Both the position numbers and the translations under genes were made by a program. From NCBI GenBank assembly GCA_964036315.1, contig OZ038487.1, positions 53,077,282 to 53,141,281 on the forward strand: DNA of 64,000 bases, read 5' to 3'. Position 1 is the stretch's first letter; each line of letters opens with the position of its first letter. Origin of the DNA: Acanthosepion esculentum (lineage: Eukaryota > Mollusca > Cephalopoda > Sepiida > Sepiidae). This document shows, piece by piece, positions 1 to 10,540 of the stretch. The notes under the pieces are model-generated. The model did no database searches. It saw nothing but the letters and a program-made list of their open reading frames with translations, and was not told the DNA's origin.

Positions 1-181
1 GCTTCTTGGTTGGCCATCTTTGTTAATCACCAAAACTCTCAAAGTTTTTTTTTAATCTGCAAAAGAAATTAAATCCATGTGAAAAAGAAGTAAAACAAAA
101 AAAAATAAAAAAGAGTAAGCTTCTATCTGTATTAGAAGTCCTTATACCGAAAAATTCACCTTATTTATTAAATGACCCTCG
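1..181 (-). mobile_element. Mariner-like element, 5' end (truncated by window edge)
   Basis: On the minus strand it starts with CGAGGGTCATTTAATAAATA next to a TA dinucleotide (182-183), crosses an A/T-rich leader and reaches an ATG (15-17) opening M-A-N-Q-E. A second copy with the same terminus, leader and M-A-D-Q start lies at 36883-37075 on the plus strand. A TA target, a GGGTCATT terminus and a leader before an ATG fit a mariner-type transposon. The rest of the transposase lies outside the window. Confidence 0.65.
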
Positions 182-183
182 TA

Positions 184-1144
184 TAAATAAAAAAAATTAT
201 AATGGATACTGTATTCCTTCAGATGTAATTCAAAGGTGATCTTTATAAGTAAGTGATTGTTTTGTTGATGGCTTTTATAATTAAATTACCAAGTTAGTCA
301 AATATAGGCATTTTTTGTCCTGTGTGATAACACTCTTAGCATTTAGAGCACAGCTTGAGAGTAAAAGTAAGGAAGGAATGTATTAAAGAACATAATTAAT
401 GTTGTTATTTTTAACAGCCTATTTTGAAAATCCAACAAATATTATGAATTCTAATATAACATGCTGTATATGAAATAAATCCATCTAACTGCTTTAATGA
501 AAGCAATTTTTCTAACACCATTTTATAGTCTAAGAGTTATTATTTACAGAATTATAAGATCCATCAATATCCACATCAATAATTATAATAATCCTCTAAT
601 GATTAACAACAATCAATTGCCAAATGAAAACATAAAGATTATTGTTGCACTTTATATTATATTATCTATTTTGACTGGGATCAAAGTGTAATATCTGTTA
701 TCTCCTCATTTGAGATGGGAGAAGGTACCACTCTGTTGGGAATCACTCTTCACAGGCAACTGGGCTGACAGATTCAAAATTATCATGAGTTTGGACTCAT
801 CGATTGTTCTCAAATGGTTTGCCCCCCAGTCGAAGCAGTTTACTGGGGTGTGATTGCTATTGTATACAAACTGCAATTTCGAGCCACAAAGGAGAGCTGG
901 ATGCTAGGTGGGAACCAGCATGTATGAGCCACTCCCCAAAAAATATGATTTCTTCCTCTGTCAGAGGTGCTATTTCTCCCTGATACACCAATTTTTTTAT
1001 TTTATACTGGACATTGGAACAAACAGATTGTTGTCAAATATACCAATTGCTCTTATTATAATAAAATATAGTTAAATAATAAGTAATAGAAAGTAATGAA
1101 TAAATAATAAAAAATATATATATAACAACAGAAAATAATTTCCA
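184..1144. other. A/T-rich DNA, no recognised gene; more GC-balanced patch at 721-960
   Basis: I see no feature in 184-720. Positions 721-960 are less A/T-rich and look like part of an interspersed repeat, but no second copy is obvious in the window and no reading frame is convincing. Confidence 0.5.
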
Positions 1145-1152
1145 GTTATATA

Positions 1153-1648
1153 CAGGGTGCAATGGGTCAACTGTTGCCATTTTGTATTTTTAATTTCATG
1201 CATGCGCATTGTTTGTTTTTGATTTTGTCAACTGTACAGTATAGTAGGGTCAGTTGGGCACCATCTGTGAGAAGAAGAGCACATGACACAATTCATTCCT
1301 CCAGAAATTTGAAAACAGCATGCTTTACTGCTTGGCATTGATGCCAGAAGCTCTAATATGAACGTTTCAGAGTGTTTGGGTGTCAATCTGAGGGTAGTGC
1401 AAAGGATTTAGCTACCTAGCTCACCAGACTGCAACCCTCTTGATTATGTGTGGGGAACTGTTGAATGAGAGACCAACAAAACTCTTGTAACACCAAAGAT
1501 GAACTGAAGGCAAGGATTATGGCAGCATTCACCCACTTACTGTCCAGAAGAGTTGCAGGAGATTCTGAAGTCATCTAGAGTTTGTGGTTGAAACCAATTG
1601 CAATTTTACATTTTAGTATTTCAAGATATTTTTGTGTAATTTTAGTAA
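1153..1648 (+). mobile_element. Internally deleted mariner-like copy
   Basis: It begins after TA (1151-1152) with CAGGGTGCAATGGGTCAACTG-like sequence and shares its 5' leader with 54936-56142 (both include TATAGTAGGGTCAG). At about 1411 it jumps from the N-terminal coding region straight to the C-terminal part (Pro-Asp-Cys-Asn-Pro, then the LTPK-like end), so most of the catalytic domain is deleted. The 3' terminal repeat is eroded. It is a non-autonomous, dead relative of the copy at 54.9 kb. Confidence 0.7.
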
Positions 1649-2156
1649 AAATAAGCTCATTGAATGATACTTTTTAAACAACAATCTATGTATAACCATT
1701 TAACTTAAAGAATAAATAGAGACTATTACAATTAAATAAAATGTCTGTTTTAATAAATAGAAAATAAACAAATATATTAATATAATAAAAAAAGAATAAT
1801 TGAATAAATAAATATTACTTCCTTTATTTTTCTTTAAAAATACATCGCTTTCTTGGAGTGTTGCAAAAGATGCCCATTCACTTCAAATTCCATCGTTCAT
1901 ATTCTTACAATAATAACTTATTATTTAGATGTAGGATTTAGACATAATTCACTCGGACTCATTTAATTAAATTTATCTCATTGGTTCAATTATGCATTAG
2001 CAATTTAAAAAAATTTCACACATGAACACGAATATTTGCTGCAAAACTCCCTAATATTATTACACTTACATAATTGTTTTTTATAAATAATACAAAATTT
2101 AACAAATACCTAAGGAAAATAATATGACAACATCCATAGAAGATAAATCAACTTAC
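1649..2156. other. A/T-rich DNA, nothing recognised
   Basis: Long A/T runs and scattered ATTTATT motifs, with no open frame of note and no repeat-family match in the window. Confidence 0.5.
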
Positions 2157-2216
2157 CTATCAAGTAGGAATAAATTGTCAGGAAAAATTCAACTATATTA
2201 AATAGACAAATGCCGA
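2157..2216 (-). CDS. Candidate 60-bp internal exon encoding a membrane segment
   Basis: Read on the minus strand, a pyrimidine-rich acceptor (TTTATTGTTTCTGCAG) ends at 2217, and the donor ATAG/GTAAGTT follows 2157. Of the three phases only one is open through the exon: one base from the upstream exon plus TC, then G-I-C-L-F-N-I-V-E-F-F-L-T-I-Y-S-Y-L-I, ending on a single G. That makes a 60-bp phase 1-1 exon coding for about 19 mostly hydrophobic residues, consistent with one transmembrane helix. An embedded Glu in such a helix recalls four-span proteins of the MS4A/CD20-like type, but that is a guess. No neighbouring exon is visible, so the gene is unidentified. Chance occurrence is possible for so short an exon. 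Confidence 0.45.
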
Positions 2217-2399
2217 CTGCAGAAACAATAAAACCATTTTACATTGACTGAATTCCAAAATAATCATCCCTAACCAAATTTTGTGGATTCTACCAAAAAA
2301 AAAAAAAGGCTGGAAAGCTGACCAGGAGGTGATCTTTCTTAGTTGGGTCACTTGGTCTGATATTTTGGAAGCCACAAAGCTCGAATGATACTATGGATA

Positions 2400-3010
2400 A
2401 ATATCACTGATGAAGCTTTCTGACACACCCACCATAAGGGTATATGAGATATATATCTCAAACAAAGAAACATAGTGTAGCATAGCAAAAGAAAATGTCT
2501 TGCCTCATACAATGCCATCTATCATTTCTAGTACATTGCTGTATATATTTATCTTTGAAAACTTATAAAATGTTTGGTAAAAATCCAAGTATGCCACAAG
2601 GCTACATCTTTTAGAACTTACAAAGAAAAACAAAACTGTCATGTGATTCACACACAATCTACTGCGTTGAAGATAGCTATTCAGTTTCTCTTCTGGTAAT
2701 CAGTACACAACTTTGAGTACATAATAATAACGAAAACATATTCCTTGGTTATTTATAGATGGAGAATAAGGAAAGTATTTTACAGCTTTGTATTTTGAAT
2801 TGGTATTAGCTTTGGGCACAGACAAAGAATCCTGAAAATGGTCATTGGACCTGACAACAGAAGTCACCATATTGTTCGCAAGAAGTGGCATGCCTGTCAT
2901 TGTTGACCATCTGAATGCATCAATCTCCACAGTAATTGTTTTTTACATCCTTCATATATAATATTTAATCTGCAGAATATGCCTAATGACCCTATTTTCT
3001 TTTTTCCTCT
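2400..3010. other. Unclassified sequence with a weak minus-strand open frame
   Basis: A minus-strand frame of 76 codons (2700-2930) begins M-E-I-D-A-F-R-W-S and contains G-M-P-L-L-A-N-N-M, faintly like a stretch of piggyBac transposases. The similarity is too weak to name it. No flanking terminal repeats were seen. Confidence 0.2.
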
Positions 3011-3019
3011 CTCTACAAA

Positions 3020-3052
<33 letters not shown>
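3020..3052. repeat. (CA)n-(TA)n microsatellite
   Basis: About 12 CA units followed by a short TA run. Confidence 0.95.
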
Positions 3053-3083
3053 ATGTAATATTCCTTGTGGACTCACAAATCAA

Positions 3084-3430
3084 TCACAGAATGAAGCATA
3101 TGACAAAAAGAGAAAGAATGAACGTCTGTAGTTTAAGGTCGGATAAAGGGGGAAAATGATGCCTTGGTGACTGTAATAAGGAGAGAATGATAGTGGACAC
3201 CTCAAAGCCATCCATACGCACTTTGTTTTGATTGACACCTGCATGAGGCATCATCAGGCAACGGCTGGACAATTTGTTTGGTCTACAGCTAAAATTTGGA
3301 TTGCACCCTGCCAGGATCCAAACGGCTGCTCCGTGTGTTCCTAGACCCATAAGGAACATAGATAGTGGGGGGTTAATGCAGATTCCAGAACCCTGTGGGA
3401 TGTAAAACCGAAGTGACAAATGATGTTAAG
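3084..3430. other. Unclassified repeat-like segment
   Basis: GC-balanced island with a 111-codon minus-strand frame that has no recognisable domain. On the minus strand it holds CCTGATGATGCCTC (3243-3256) followed by AATCAAAACAAAG, resembling a badly decayed relative of the CTGATGA...GAAA modules described elsewhere in this window. I could not classify it. Confidence 0.3.
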
Positions 3431-3479
3431 AGAGAATGAAATTGGCAAAGAGTCTGGGGAAGTGAATGAAATTAAAAAC

Positions 3480-4380
3480 AGTTAAAAGATAAAAAGTAGA
3501 AAAGGAATAAATAAAAGCAAAAGAAAAGCTGAAGGAGAGGAAAATATTCAAACAAAATACACAGTAAACAGTTGAGCTGAAAGACAGAATGAAAGAAATC
3601 AATCGGAAAGAAAGAGGGAGAATAAAGAATCATTATGCGTGAATGAAAGAATTAAAAAAAAAAGAAAAGATGAAATAAGCACCAAGAAAGAAACTGGAAT
3701 GAAATGAATGAAATAAAATGGAAATGTCTGAGAAAAGAAAATGATAATGAAAGAGGAAAAACATAATGAATGAGAAAAAAATTAGTGGATAAAAATAAAA
3801 TAAGAAGCATAAATGAAGGAAAAGAAACAAAAAAAGTGAAACAAAGAAAAAGAAAGAACCAAAAAGAAAAACGAGAAAAACAAAGAAAGAAATAAAGTAA
3901 AACAAATAGATAAAGGCAAAGAAAAAAACAAAAAGTAAAGTAAAAAAAAGAAACAACGACAGGAAAAGAATGAAAAGAAAAAGAATAAAAGTAAAGCAAA
4001 AAAGAAAGAAAGAAAAACAAAGAAAGGGAAAAAAAGAAATAATCAAGCAAGACAAAGACAATGAAAATAAAAAAAAGAAAATATGTTGATACTAAAAAGA
4101 AGCAAGAAAGGAAAAATAAGACAGAAATAAATGAAGAAATTAATAATGGAGGAAGGAGAAAGGACGAATGAAAAATACAAAAACTGAAAGAAATGAGAGT
4201 TGCGAGGTGTAAAATATTAAAAAGAAGAAACAAAAAAATTTAATGAAAAACAGAAAATCAATGTTGAGTCAAAAAAGAAAAAAGGGAATTGAAAAATTAA
4301 TGCTAAAGAAAGAAATAATTGAAACTTGGGAAAGAATATGTGATACAAAAAAAAATAAAAATATAAAATGAGTGAGTAAT
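3480..4380. repeat. Purine-rich low-complexity block (A/G on plus strand)
   Basis: About 900 bp made almost entirely of AAAGAAA, GAAAAG and AATGAAAG motifs with no fixed period. Long open frames on the minus strand, rich in Phe, Leu and Ser, are by-products of this composition. Confidence 0.9.
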
Positions 4381-4719
4381 TCTTATTCCTTTCGCAGTTC
4401 CACAATCTTCAATCATTTTCTTATTTAGGATTAATGTTTTTTCAAAGAAAACTGATTGGTTGGCAATGTGGCCAATTTTTCAAAATTCCTCCTGACATCT
4501 TCAACCCCACCATCTCGCAAAAACATAAGAAGAGGAATTGGTCATTTAACAACACAGTCAGAAGCCTGTTATAATTTTGAAGAGCTGTCCCATAAGTCTG
4601 CTTTAGCAAGACCTGTACCCTCAAGTCTGTGGCCCTATTTTGTAAGGAAGGAGACAGGAAAGGGAATGAAGTGCTGGACTTGGCCTGGTGTCACCCTCAT
4701 TTCTATGATACTTTTATTT
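4381..4719. other. Non-repetitive spacer between two low-complexity blocks
   Basis: About 340 bp of ordinary composition separates the purine block from the pyrimidine block. A 132-codon plus-strand frame starts at 4456 but runs into the pyrimidine tract and shows no domain. No splice structure seen. Confidence 0.4.
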
Positions 4720-5690
4720 TTGGCTATCATGATTTTCATTTTCTTTTACTTACATTTTCTCAATTCCTTTCTTTCATTTCTTGCTTTTTCTTTTTTCTTT
4801 GCAATTTTATTTCAAATTTCTTCCCATTGTTGTTTCTTTTTACTTTTCTTTTGAATTTCTTCCTTTTCCTTTTTTAAAATTTCTTTTGAATTTCTTTCTT
4901 TTTGCATTTCATTTGAATTTCTTGCTTTTCTTTCTTTTTACATTACATTTGAATTTCTTCTTTTCACTTTTCTTTTGAATTTCTTCTATTCTTTCTTTTT
5001 ACATTTCTTTCTTTTGTTTCTTTTTACATTTTTTTTTAATTTCTTTTCTTTCTTTTTATTTTCTTTTGAATTTCTTCCTTTTCTTTCTTTTTATTTTCTT
5101 TTGAATTTCTTCCTTTTCTTTCTTTTTATTTTCTTTTGAATTTCTTCCTTTTCTTTCTTTTTACTTTTCTTTTGAATTTCTTCTTTTCTTTCTTTTTATT
5201 TTCTTTTGAATTTCTTTCTTTTCTTTCTTTTTATTTTCTTTTGAATTTCTTTCTTTTCTTTCTTTTTATTTTCTTTTGAATTTCTTCCTTTTCTTTCTTT
5301 TTATTTTCTTTTGAATTTCTTCCTTTTCTTTCTTTTTACTTTTCTTTTGAATTTCTTCTTTTCTTTCTTTTTACATTTCTTTTGAATTTCTTTCTTTTCT
5401 TTCTTTTTACTTTTCTTTTAATTTCTTTTTTTCTTTCTTTTTACTTTTCTTTTGAATTTTTCCTTTTCTTTCTTTTTACTTTCTTTCTTTTCTTACTTTT
5501 GTTTTTTTTCTTTGTACTTTTCTTTGAATTTCTTTCATTGTCTTTTCTCATTACATTTAGGATATATTTGTTTTTCATTTTCTCTTTCTTTATTGCTTTC
5601 TTTTTTCCTTCTTTTCTATTCTTTTGCCATTTCTTTCTTTTCATATTTGTTGTTTTCTGTTTTGTGTTCATAAATAAAAAATACTTTTAA
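4720..5690. repeat. Pyrimidine-rich block with a 35-bp minisatellite
   Basis: Strongly T/C-rich. Between about 4840 and 5490 the anchor GAATTTCTTC recurs with 35-bp spacing (at 5068, 5103, 5138, 5174, 5208, 5243, 5278, 5313, 5349, 5384), giving roughly 18 units of the type CTTTTGAATTTCTTCC plus TTTTCTTTCTTTTTATTTT. Single-base length variants are present. The end near 5590-5690 grades into a segment paralogous to 19715-19810. Confidence 0.92.
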
Positions 5691-5872
5691 GCAAAAAGAA
5701 CTTAAAAGACATTATATTAGAAATCCAAACCTTTATTTTTGAACTGAAACCAATTCGTATCTTCAACATGATTAAAAACTCACAGGTCATACTAATTTTG
5801 ATCTTTGTTGTTTTTACATCACAAATTAAAAAATTGTAAAAAAAATAAATTCCTAAGTAGGGCATAGATGAC
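5600..5872. repeat. Interspersed repeat block, left part (paralogue of 19715-19992)
   Basis: Shares CTTTTCTATTCTTTTGCCAT, ATTATATTAGAAATCCAAAC and GTAGGGCATAGATGAC with 19715-19992. The match is interrupted at 5872 by the solo LTR and resumes at 6198. The repeat class is unknown. Confidence 0.75.
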
Positions 5873-6197
5873 TGTTGAGATGTTGAGTGTTTCCACGTGA
5901 GTATATGGTAATAACGAACAAACACAGTTGTAGGGAAAAATACTGGTATATTCAGAGAAGTATTTACATCAGAGAGATTAGTAGTAGAACGAACGTAGGT
6001 TAGTAGTAACAATAAGTAATAGTAATAAAGTACAACGGTATCTTCCGGTCGAGAAATGGAAGTGTAACTGATCACTACAGAAGTCTCACTCTGCACTGCA
6101 CTACACTGCTACACTACTCACAGTCTCTAGAACTACTGTTCTATTTATAATAATAGGATCAGTCTATTGTGGTTATGAACGTGGGTGCGCCCCAACA
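5873..6197. mobile_element. Solo LTR 1 (325 bp) with 5-bp target duplication
   Basis: The undisturbed paralogue near 19985 reads GCATAGATGACCTCATAAAG. Here the ATGAC is duplicated (5868-5872 and 6198-6202) around a 325-bp insert that begins TGTTGAGATG and ends GCCCCAACA. TG...CA ends, TGTTG/CAACA inverted termini and a 5-bp duplication are the marks of a solo LTR left by recombination between two LTRs. A TATTTATAATAATAGG stretch near 6140-6155 reads as TATAAATA on the minus strand close to that strand's 5' end, so the original element may have been minus-oriented. No internal region remains. Confidence 0.88.
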
Positions 6198-6202
6198 ATG
6201 AC

Positions 6203-6435
6203 CTCATAAAATTTACTGAGTGCATTGTAGTATGTATGCATGTCTGTATAAGTGCATAACCAAGTGGTTTGAACATTTGCTTTCTAACTATGAGATCTGC
6301 ACTTACTATGTACTAAAATACTAAAATACTGCACTTACTATGTACTATATACTAAAATTGGAATGATACAGAGATTAGCATAGCCCCTGTGCAAGGATGA
6401 CATAAATGTGCAAACTGTTCCATATTTTTTCGTAG
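6203..6435. repeat. Interspersed repeat block, right part
   Basis: Continuation of the block interrupted at 5872: CCTCATAAAATTTACTGAG matches CCTCATAAAGTTAATGAG near 19994. Beyond 6250 the match fades into A/T-rich DNA with a short duplicated CTTACTATGTACTAAAAT. Confidence 0.6.
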
Positions 6436-7075
6436 AATTCTTCTTTAATGTGCCATATCCCTTCAGGATATAGATGATCATGGCCCTCCACATATTCCTG
6501 TCTATTGTAACTCTGAATACGTTTTATCTTTTTGTTATTTCTCCAATACCTTGTTCTGCCATCCATTTGCTCAAGTCCATCAAGTATGTTACATGCTGCT
6601 TCCCTCTGTCCCTCTTTCCCTCTGTGCTGTGGGTATCAAATTTTCCAAGTCCTCCTTCCTCATTACATGCCCCAGAAATTTCAACTGCCTCTTCCTGATG
6701 TTAAGTATGTGTGTTTCCTTTTTGTTTCCATTCTCTCCAAAATCTCACTGTTGCTCACATGCTCAATCCATGGGATTCTCGGCATCTTCTGTAGAACCAC
6801 ATTTCTGTTGCTCCAAGTCTCTTACTCATCTTTGAAGCAATTGCCCAGCATTCGCTGCCATACAGGTATCACATAACAGTTCAGTACTCTTTTCTTTGTT
6901 CCCAAGAAAATTTTTCTATCTCTTAATATACTGCTTAGCTTTGGCCATCAAATATGCCTTTGGATCACAGAGTCACACTTTCCGTCCTCTGTTAGAACAT
7001 TTCCCAGATATTTAAATTTCTGTACCTGTTTGGTTTTGGTATTGCAAACCTGTAATTTGCATTTTGGGTTCACTC
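6436..7075 (-). pseudogene. LINE A fragment, RT C-terminus and 3' end
   Basis: Minus-strand remnant of an endonuclease/reverse-transcriptase retrotransposon. The 3' end (low coordinates) carries the usual ...KGHGT-stop-like end and ...CTTCTT tail. Moving upstream come the basic GRQR region, the WFYRRMLRI/WTEHVSNN segment (about 6735-6800) and the QxLNKxLRN helix near 6900. Frameshifts and stops occur throughout, so it is dead. It is 5'-truncated, as usual for LINE insertions. Confidence 0.8.
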
Positions 7076-7465
7076 TTACAATACATTTCATAATAAAATG
7101 ATGAACAATACATTTTTATAGCAAAATGGTGATTAATACATTTTATAGTAAAATTGAAGTCATGGTTTACATTGTCATAAAATTAAAAAAAAACTCTTTA
7201 CAATGATTAATCTCATTTCTTGTAAGGGGAAACAAGCTCTTACTCCTGGTTTGATTTTCTAAGATTATTTGGTAAAAAAAAAAATGTAGCAAATTATATA
7301 TTAAATATTACTATTACAAATAGTAATTATTATTTAATCATGAAATGTCATTAATTTTATGTGAATTAATTATGAAGTTTGAATTTTCACATTTAGATTT
7401 CTGCATTAAATAACCCATACAGGTGTTGATATGCCACTAAACAAAAATTAAAAAAAAACAAAAAA
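7076..7465. other. A/T-rich DNA ending in a SINE 3-type tail
   Basis: Contains three diverged AATACATTTTxTAxxAAAAT units (7080-7150). Near 7408-7450 it has TTAAATAACCCATACAGGTG and a TGATATGCCACTAAACAAA-like end matching the 3' ends of the elements at 15151-15510 and 31454-31790. Confidence 0.5.
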
Positions 7466-7895
7466 CAACCAACTATGAGACGCAGATTCAAATCTCTTCA
7501 TAGTCGATTTGTCTGGAAGGTGACTGAGGAGGTGATTCCAGTGTGTGGAATCTTTGCAAAGTACCTAAAAATCAAACAACAGGTTGACTCAAGCCTTATA
7601 TGTGAAATTGAGTTGACCAAACGTTTCAGAAGCTGTCCATAGTTGTGCTAGTAAAAAGTCATTGTGATTGAGTGTTTGAGTTTACTGGCATTGTTCAAAC
7701 TGCCAGATTACGTTCTCTATCTCAGAGACTGTAACTAAGGTCTGCTCAGCATAGCTGCAATATCAACCACAGTTGGGTTCTGTGGGTTTTTAACAAATAC
7801 AAAAGAGCCTGAGCAGGCGTCTACAGTAGGGATTGGCTAACCACCCTAGCAGATATGTGTGCACGGAAAACAAGAGTAACTAGGTATTATGTATG
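7466..7895 (+). mobile_element. tRNA-derived SINE 1, nearly full length
   Basis: Begins in the tRNA-like head around a B-box-like AGATTCAAATCTC (7484-7496) and runs through the family body to a 3' end with CCTGAGCAGGCGTC and GGGATTGGCTAACC. The same order is seen at 20036, 39420 and 54286. SINEs like this are transcribed by RNA polymerase III and moved by LINE machinery. The A box is lost here. Confidence 0.8.
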
Positions 7896-8496
7896 TATCT
7901 ATTGTATGAGGGTATATAGAAATATCTGGGTTGATGTCCAAGTGTGTTGCTAGCCAAGCCTTTGATAAGGTATCTGTCTAGGAGAATAAAAATTCTTTTT
8001 GATTTTACACCCACCTCAGTACTCAGGTCTCTCATCTTCATGTCACTGGGATTCTTAGCATTGTTGATACGAATCACTGTGGTGTTGTCAAGGTGTAATC
8101 AATTATAATTGCAGCAAGTGATCTTCATTTATGACATATTTTGACTTTATGTCTGATATAGTGAGTGTACACAGTGGCTAATATTACAGTTTATCACATT
8201 AAGAAACTTGAAAATATTTCTGCTAGTTTATTTTATGGTAAACATTGGCAGGCACTTAAATGGGTAGGAGAAGTGAACTGATCCAATATTTGTGGGACAG
8301 TATTTTGATGAATTAGAATAATGAAATATCATGCCAAATGAGTTGTGCTATTTTCCCTCCCATTCCATAAAATACATTTTGATGTGATTCAAGAAAAGTT
8401 AACTTTTAAAATTATCCCATTTCTTGTTCTTTTTTTTTTGTCTGCAACCAAACAAAATGAATGACTGTAATTGTAATCTTCCTTTATATTTTCTAG
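7896..8496. other. A/T-rich DNA, nothing recognised
   Basis: No repeat family or convincing frame found. Ends in a T-rich run that could act as the polypyrimidine tract of the following candidate exon. Confidence 0.4.
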
Positions 8497-8586
8497 ATGC
8501 TCTACCCAGTTTTGGAATGTTGTTTAAAAGGGAAACAAATTCTATGACCAAAACAGATGCTGCAAATGCTACATTCTACACTGATG
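8497..8586 (+). CDS. Candidate 90-bp internal exon, function unknown
   Basis: Upstream sequence TTTATATTTTCTAG looks like a splice acceptor, and the downstream ACTGATG/GTACTT is a fair donor. The open phase reads (x)AT then A-L-P-S-F-G-M-L-F-K-R-E-T-N-S-M-T-K-T-D and on to ...A-T-F-Y-T-D, ending with one base. That gives 90 bp with symmetric phase 1-1. Composition is more codon-like than the surroundings. No family recognised. The donor is only moderate, so this could be chance. Confidence 0.3.
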
Positions 8587-8639
8587 GTACTTGTATGTTT
8601 TATATAATACTTGTCTAATTTTGTATGGCATTGTACTTT

Positions 8640-9257
8640 TTTTATAAAATATATATTAACCTAATCATTTATTTCATGAGATTAAAAAAAGTCAGGTTTC
8701 ACAGGTTTGAATTTAAGCAGATATACAATCCGTAATCTTTGGTGTGCCATCATTTATTTTGAGTAAATTCCTCCAGTAATTATGCTGGCACCCTGGACAA
8801 GCTGAACTCTGATGCCCTTGCAAGTATAATTTTTCTTATTTTCACGAGAAGAAAGACTGAAAATGTAGAATAATTAGTTTATTACAATATACGACTTAAT
8901 ACAAACTAAAGAAGACATACATTATCCTACTTGAAATATTTTTTCTAACCTTTAGATCTGCAAATCTTTTCATGGCACTTTCTACACCTATCTTCTTTAT
9001 GTGAACATTTTCTATTGACAAAATAGCCAAAGAATTTAATCTGTCTTGAGTCACGGATGTTTTTATAAAAGTTAGTTTTGTATGATCCCAAATACATGAC
9101 ATATTTTAATGATGGCAACCTTAGCCTTGATGGGACCCTGGGTGACTTTCCCAAGTTCCCAGTACCTTGAGCCAAACCTTTTCTGCATAACATTTCAAAT
9201 GCGGGAATAAGAATCATTCAGAATGTGTGATTATCCAAATACGAGAGAATAATAATG
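8640..9257. other. A/T-rich DNA, nothing recognised
   Basis: Two overlapping minus-strand frames (8896-9217) have no domain and no paralogue in the window. Confidence 0.4.
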
Positions 9258-9735
9258 ACCCAAAACAAAGAAAAGAATACTGAACTGTTATGTGATATTG
9301 GTCCTCCTGTATGGCAGTGAATACTGAAAAATCTTATCACAGATGAAGAAGAGGCAACAGAAATGTGGTTAAGAAGGATGCTGAGAATACAATGGATTCA
9401 ACATGTGAGCAACAATGAAGTTTTAGAGAAAATGGAACCAAAAAGAACTCTTAGAACCAAAAAGAGATTTGAAAATTCTAGGGCGTGTAATGAGGGAACA
9501 GGGTTTAGAAAATTTGACACTCACAGGACATTACTGAAAACAAGAAATAACAGTGGAAAGCAGTGCATAACCTACCTAATGTGCTTGTGTAAATGTTTGG
9601 CTGAACAGGAATTAGGAGAAATAGCAAAAAGAGAAACTTTACTAAGAGCTGCAAAGGACAGCATAGAAAATTGTGAAGAACAATGATTGCCTATGTCTTA
9701 AAGGGATACTTCACATAGAAAAAGAAGAAGGATTT
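9258..9735 (+). pseudogene. LINE A fragment, RT C-terminus and 3' end
   Basis: Plus-strand copy. It starts in the QKRILNCYVILVLLYGSE-like region and passes a degraded W-F-Y-R-R-M-L-R-I (here W-L-R-R-M-L-R-I, about 9365-9390), the H-V-S-N-N-E-V-L-E-K-M motif and LCKCLAEQELGEIAKRETLL. It ends about 9730 in an A-rich AAAAAGAAGAAG tail. A 107-codon stretch is still open (9363-9686), so this copy is younger than most. Confidence 0.8.
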
Positions 9736-10540
9736 ATGACTCAATCATTTGACTTTTAAAAGCCAACTGCAGTCAGCATAAAGAGAGAATGTTATGAAAC
9801 ATCACCAATCAGAATATTTCAAATGGTAAAAAAGTTTTTTCAACTTCTCCCAGTTATCCTTTGAAATGAAATTCATGCTTGCAAGAAAAAAGATATCATA
9901 TTCTATCAGTGTAAGCAATGTTCCTTCTAATTATAACTCTAGAGAATTTAGATATCAGTATAGTATTATAGTATATACTAGCTAAATTAGCCATGCCTTG
10001 TGGTGTGTCACACATTATTTTTGTAAGAAAATGATTGATTTTAAATCATTGTTATAATTTGAGGAGAAAAATGATGCATTTCAATATTACTCAATGACCT
10101 TGCTGATGTGACCTCCATCTTCTGACTTTCTCCTTCTATATTTTGGATAGAAGTCATTCCCTTGTCCAAATTTAAATTTAATTTAAATCAAAGGGCAAAA
10201 AATATTCAGTGGGGTGTTTATGCAAAAAGAGATGACCCTTTTAATATGTATTTGATGCAATACTTGATTGAATAAATTAATGAGCAGATTTCAACATTGA
10301 TATGGCAGTTGAATTGTCACAATAAACTACCCATTGATTGATGATTTCTTGCTCAATATGATGTCCATATTGTCTCATTTTGATCTCGCCAATGTAACTT
10401 CCATCTTCTGGCTTTCTCCTTCTATATTTTGGATAGGAGTCATTCCCTTGTTCAAATTCAAATTTAATTTAAATAAAAGGAAAAAAAAATTCAGTGGGGA
10501 GAGTGTTGTGGCTCCCGGGCACCCCATTTGATCAAAATGA
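9736..10540. repeat. A/T-rich DNA with a diverged direct duplication
   Basis: Segments 10085-10215 and about 10371-10500 match (both contain TTTCTCCTTCTATATTTTGG and GTCATTCCCTTGT), offset by about 286 bp. Nothing else recognised. Confidence 0.6.

Noticed and set aside
2700..2930. PiggyBac-like transposase fragment
   Set aside because: Only a faint resemblance over about 20 residues, with no terminal TTAA or inverted repeats.
3240..3295. Another hammerhead in CCTGATGATGCCTC...AATCAAAACAAAG (minus)
   Set aside because: GAAA is AAAA, stem II is poor and no NUH site pairs; at most a far-decayed relative.
3633..4233. Long minus-strand open frames (142 and 193 codons) rich in Phe, Leu and Ser
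   Set aside because: They are the translation of the purine block and exist only because that composition lacks stops. Overlapping frames show the same pattern.
5382..5690. 102-codon plus-strand and 76-codon minus-strand frames
   Set aside because: Produced by the pyrimidine minisatellite; no domain.
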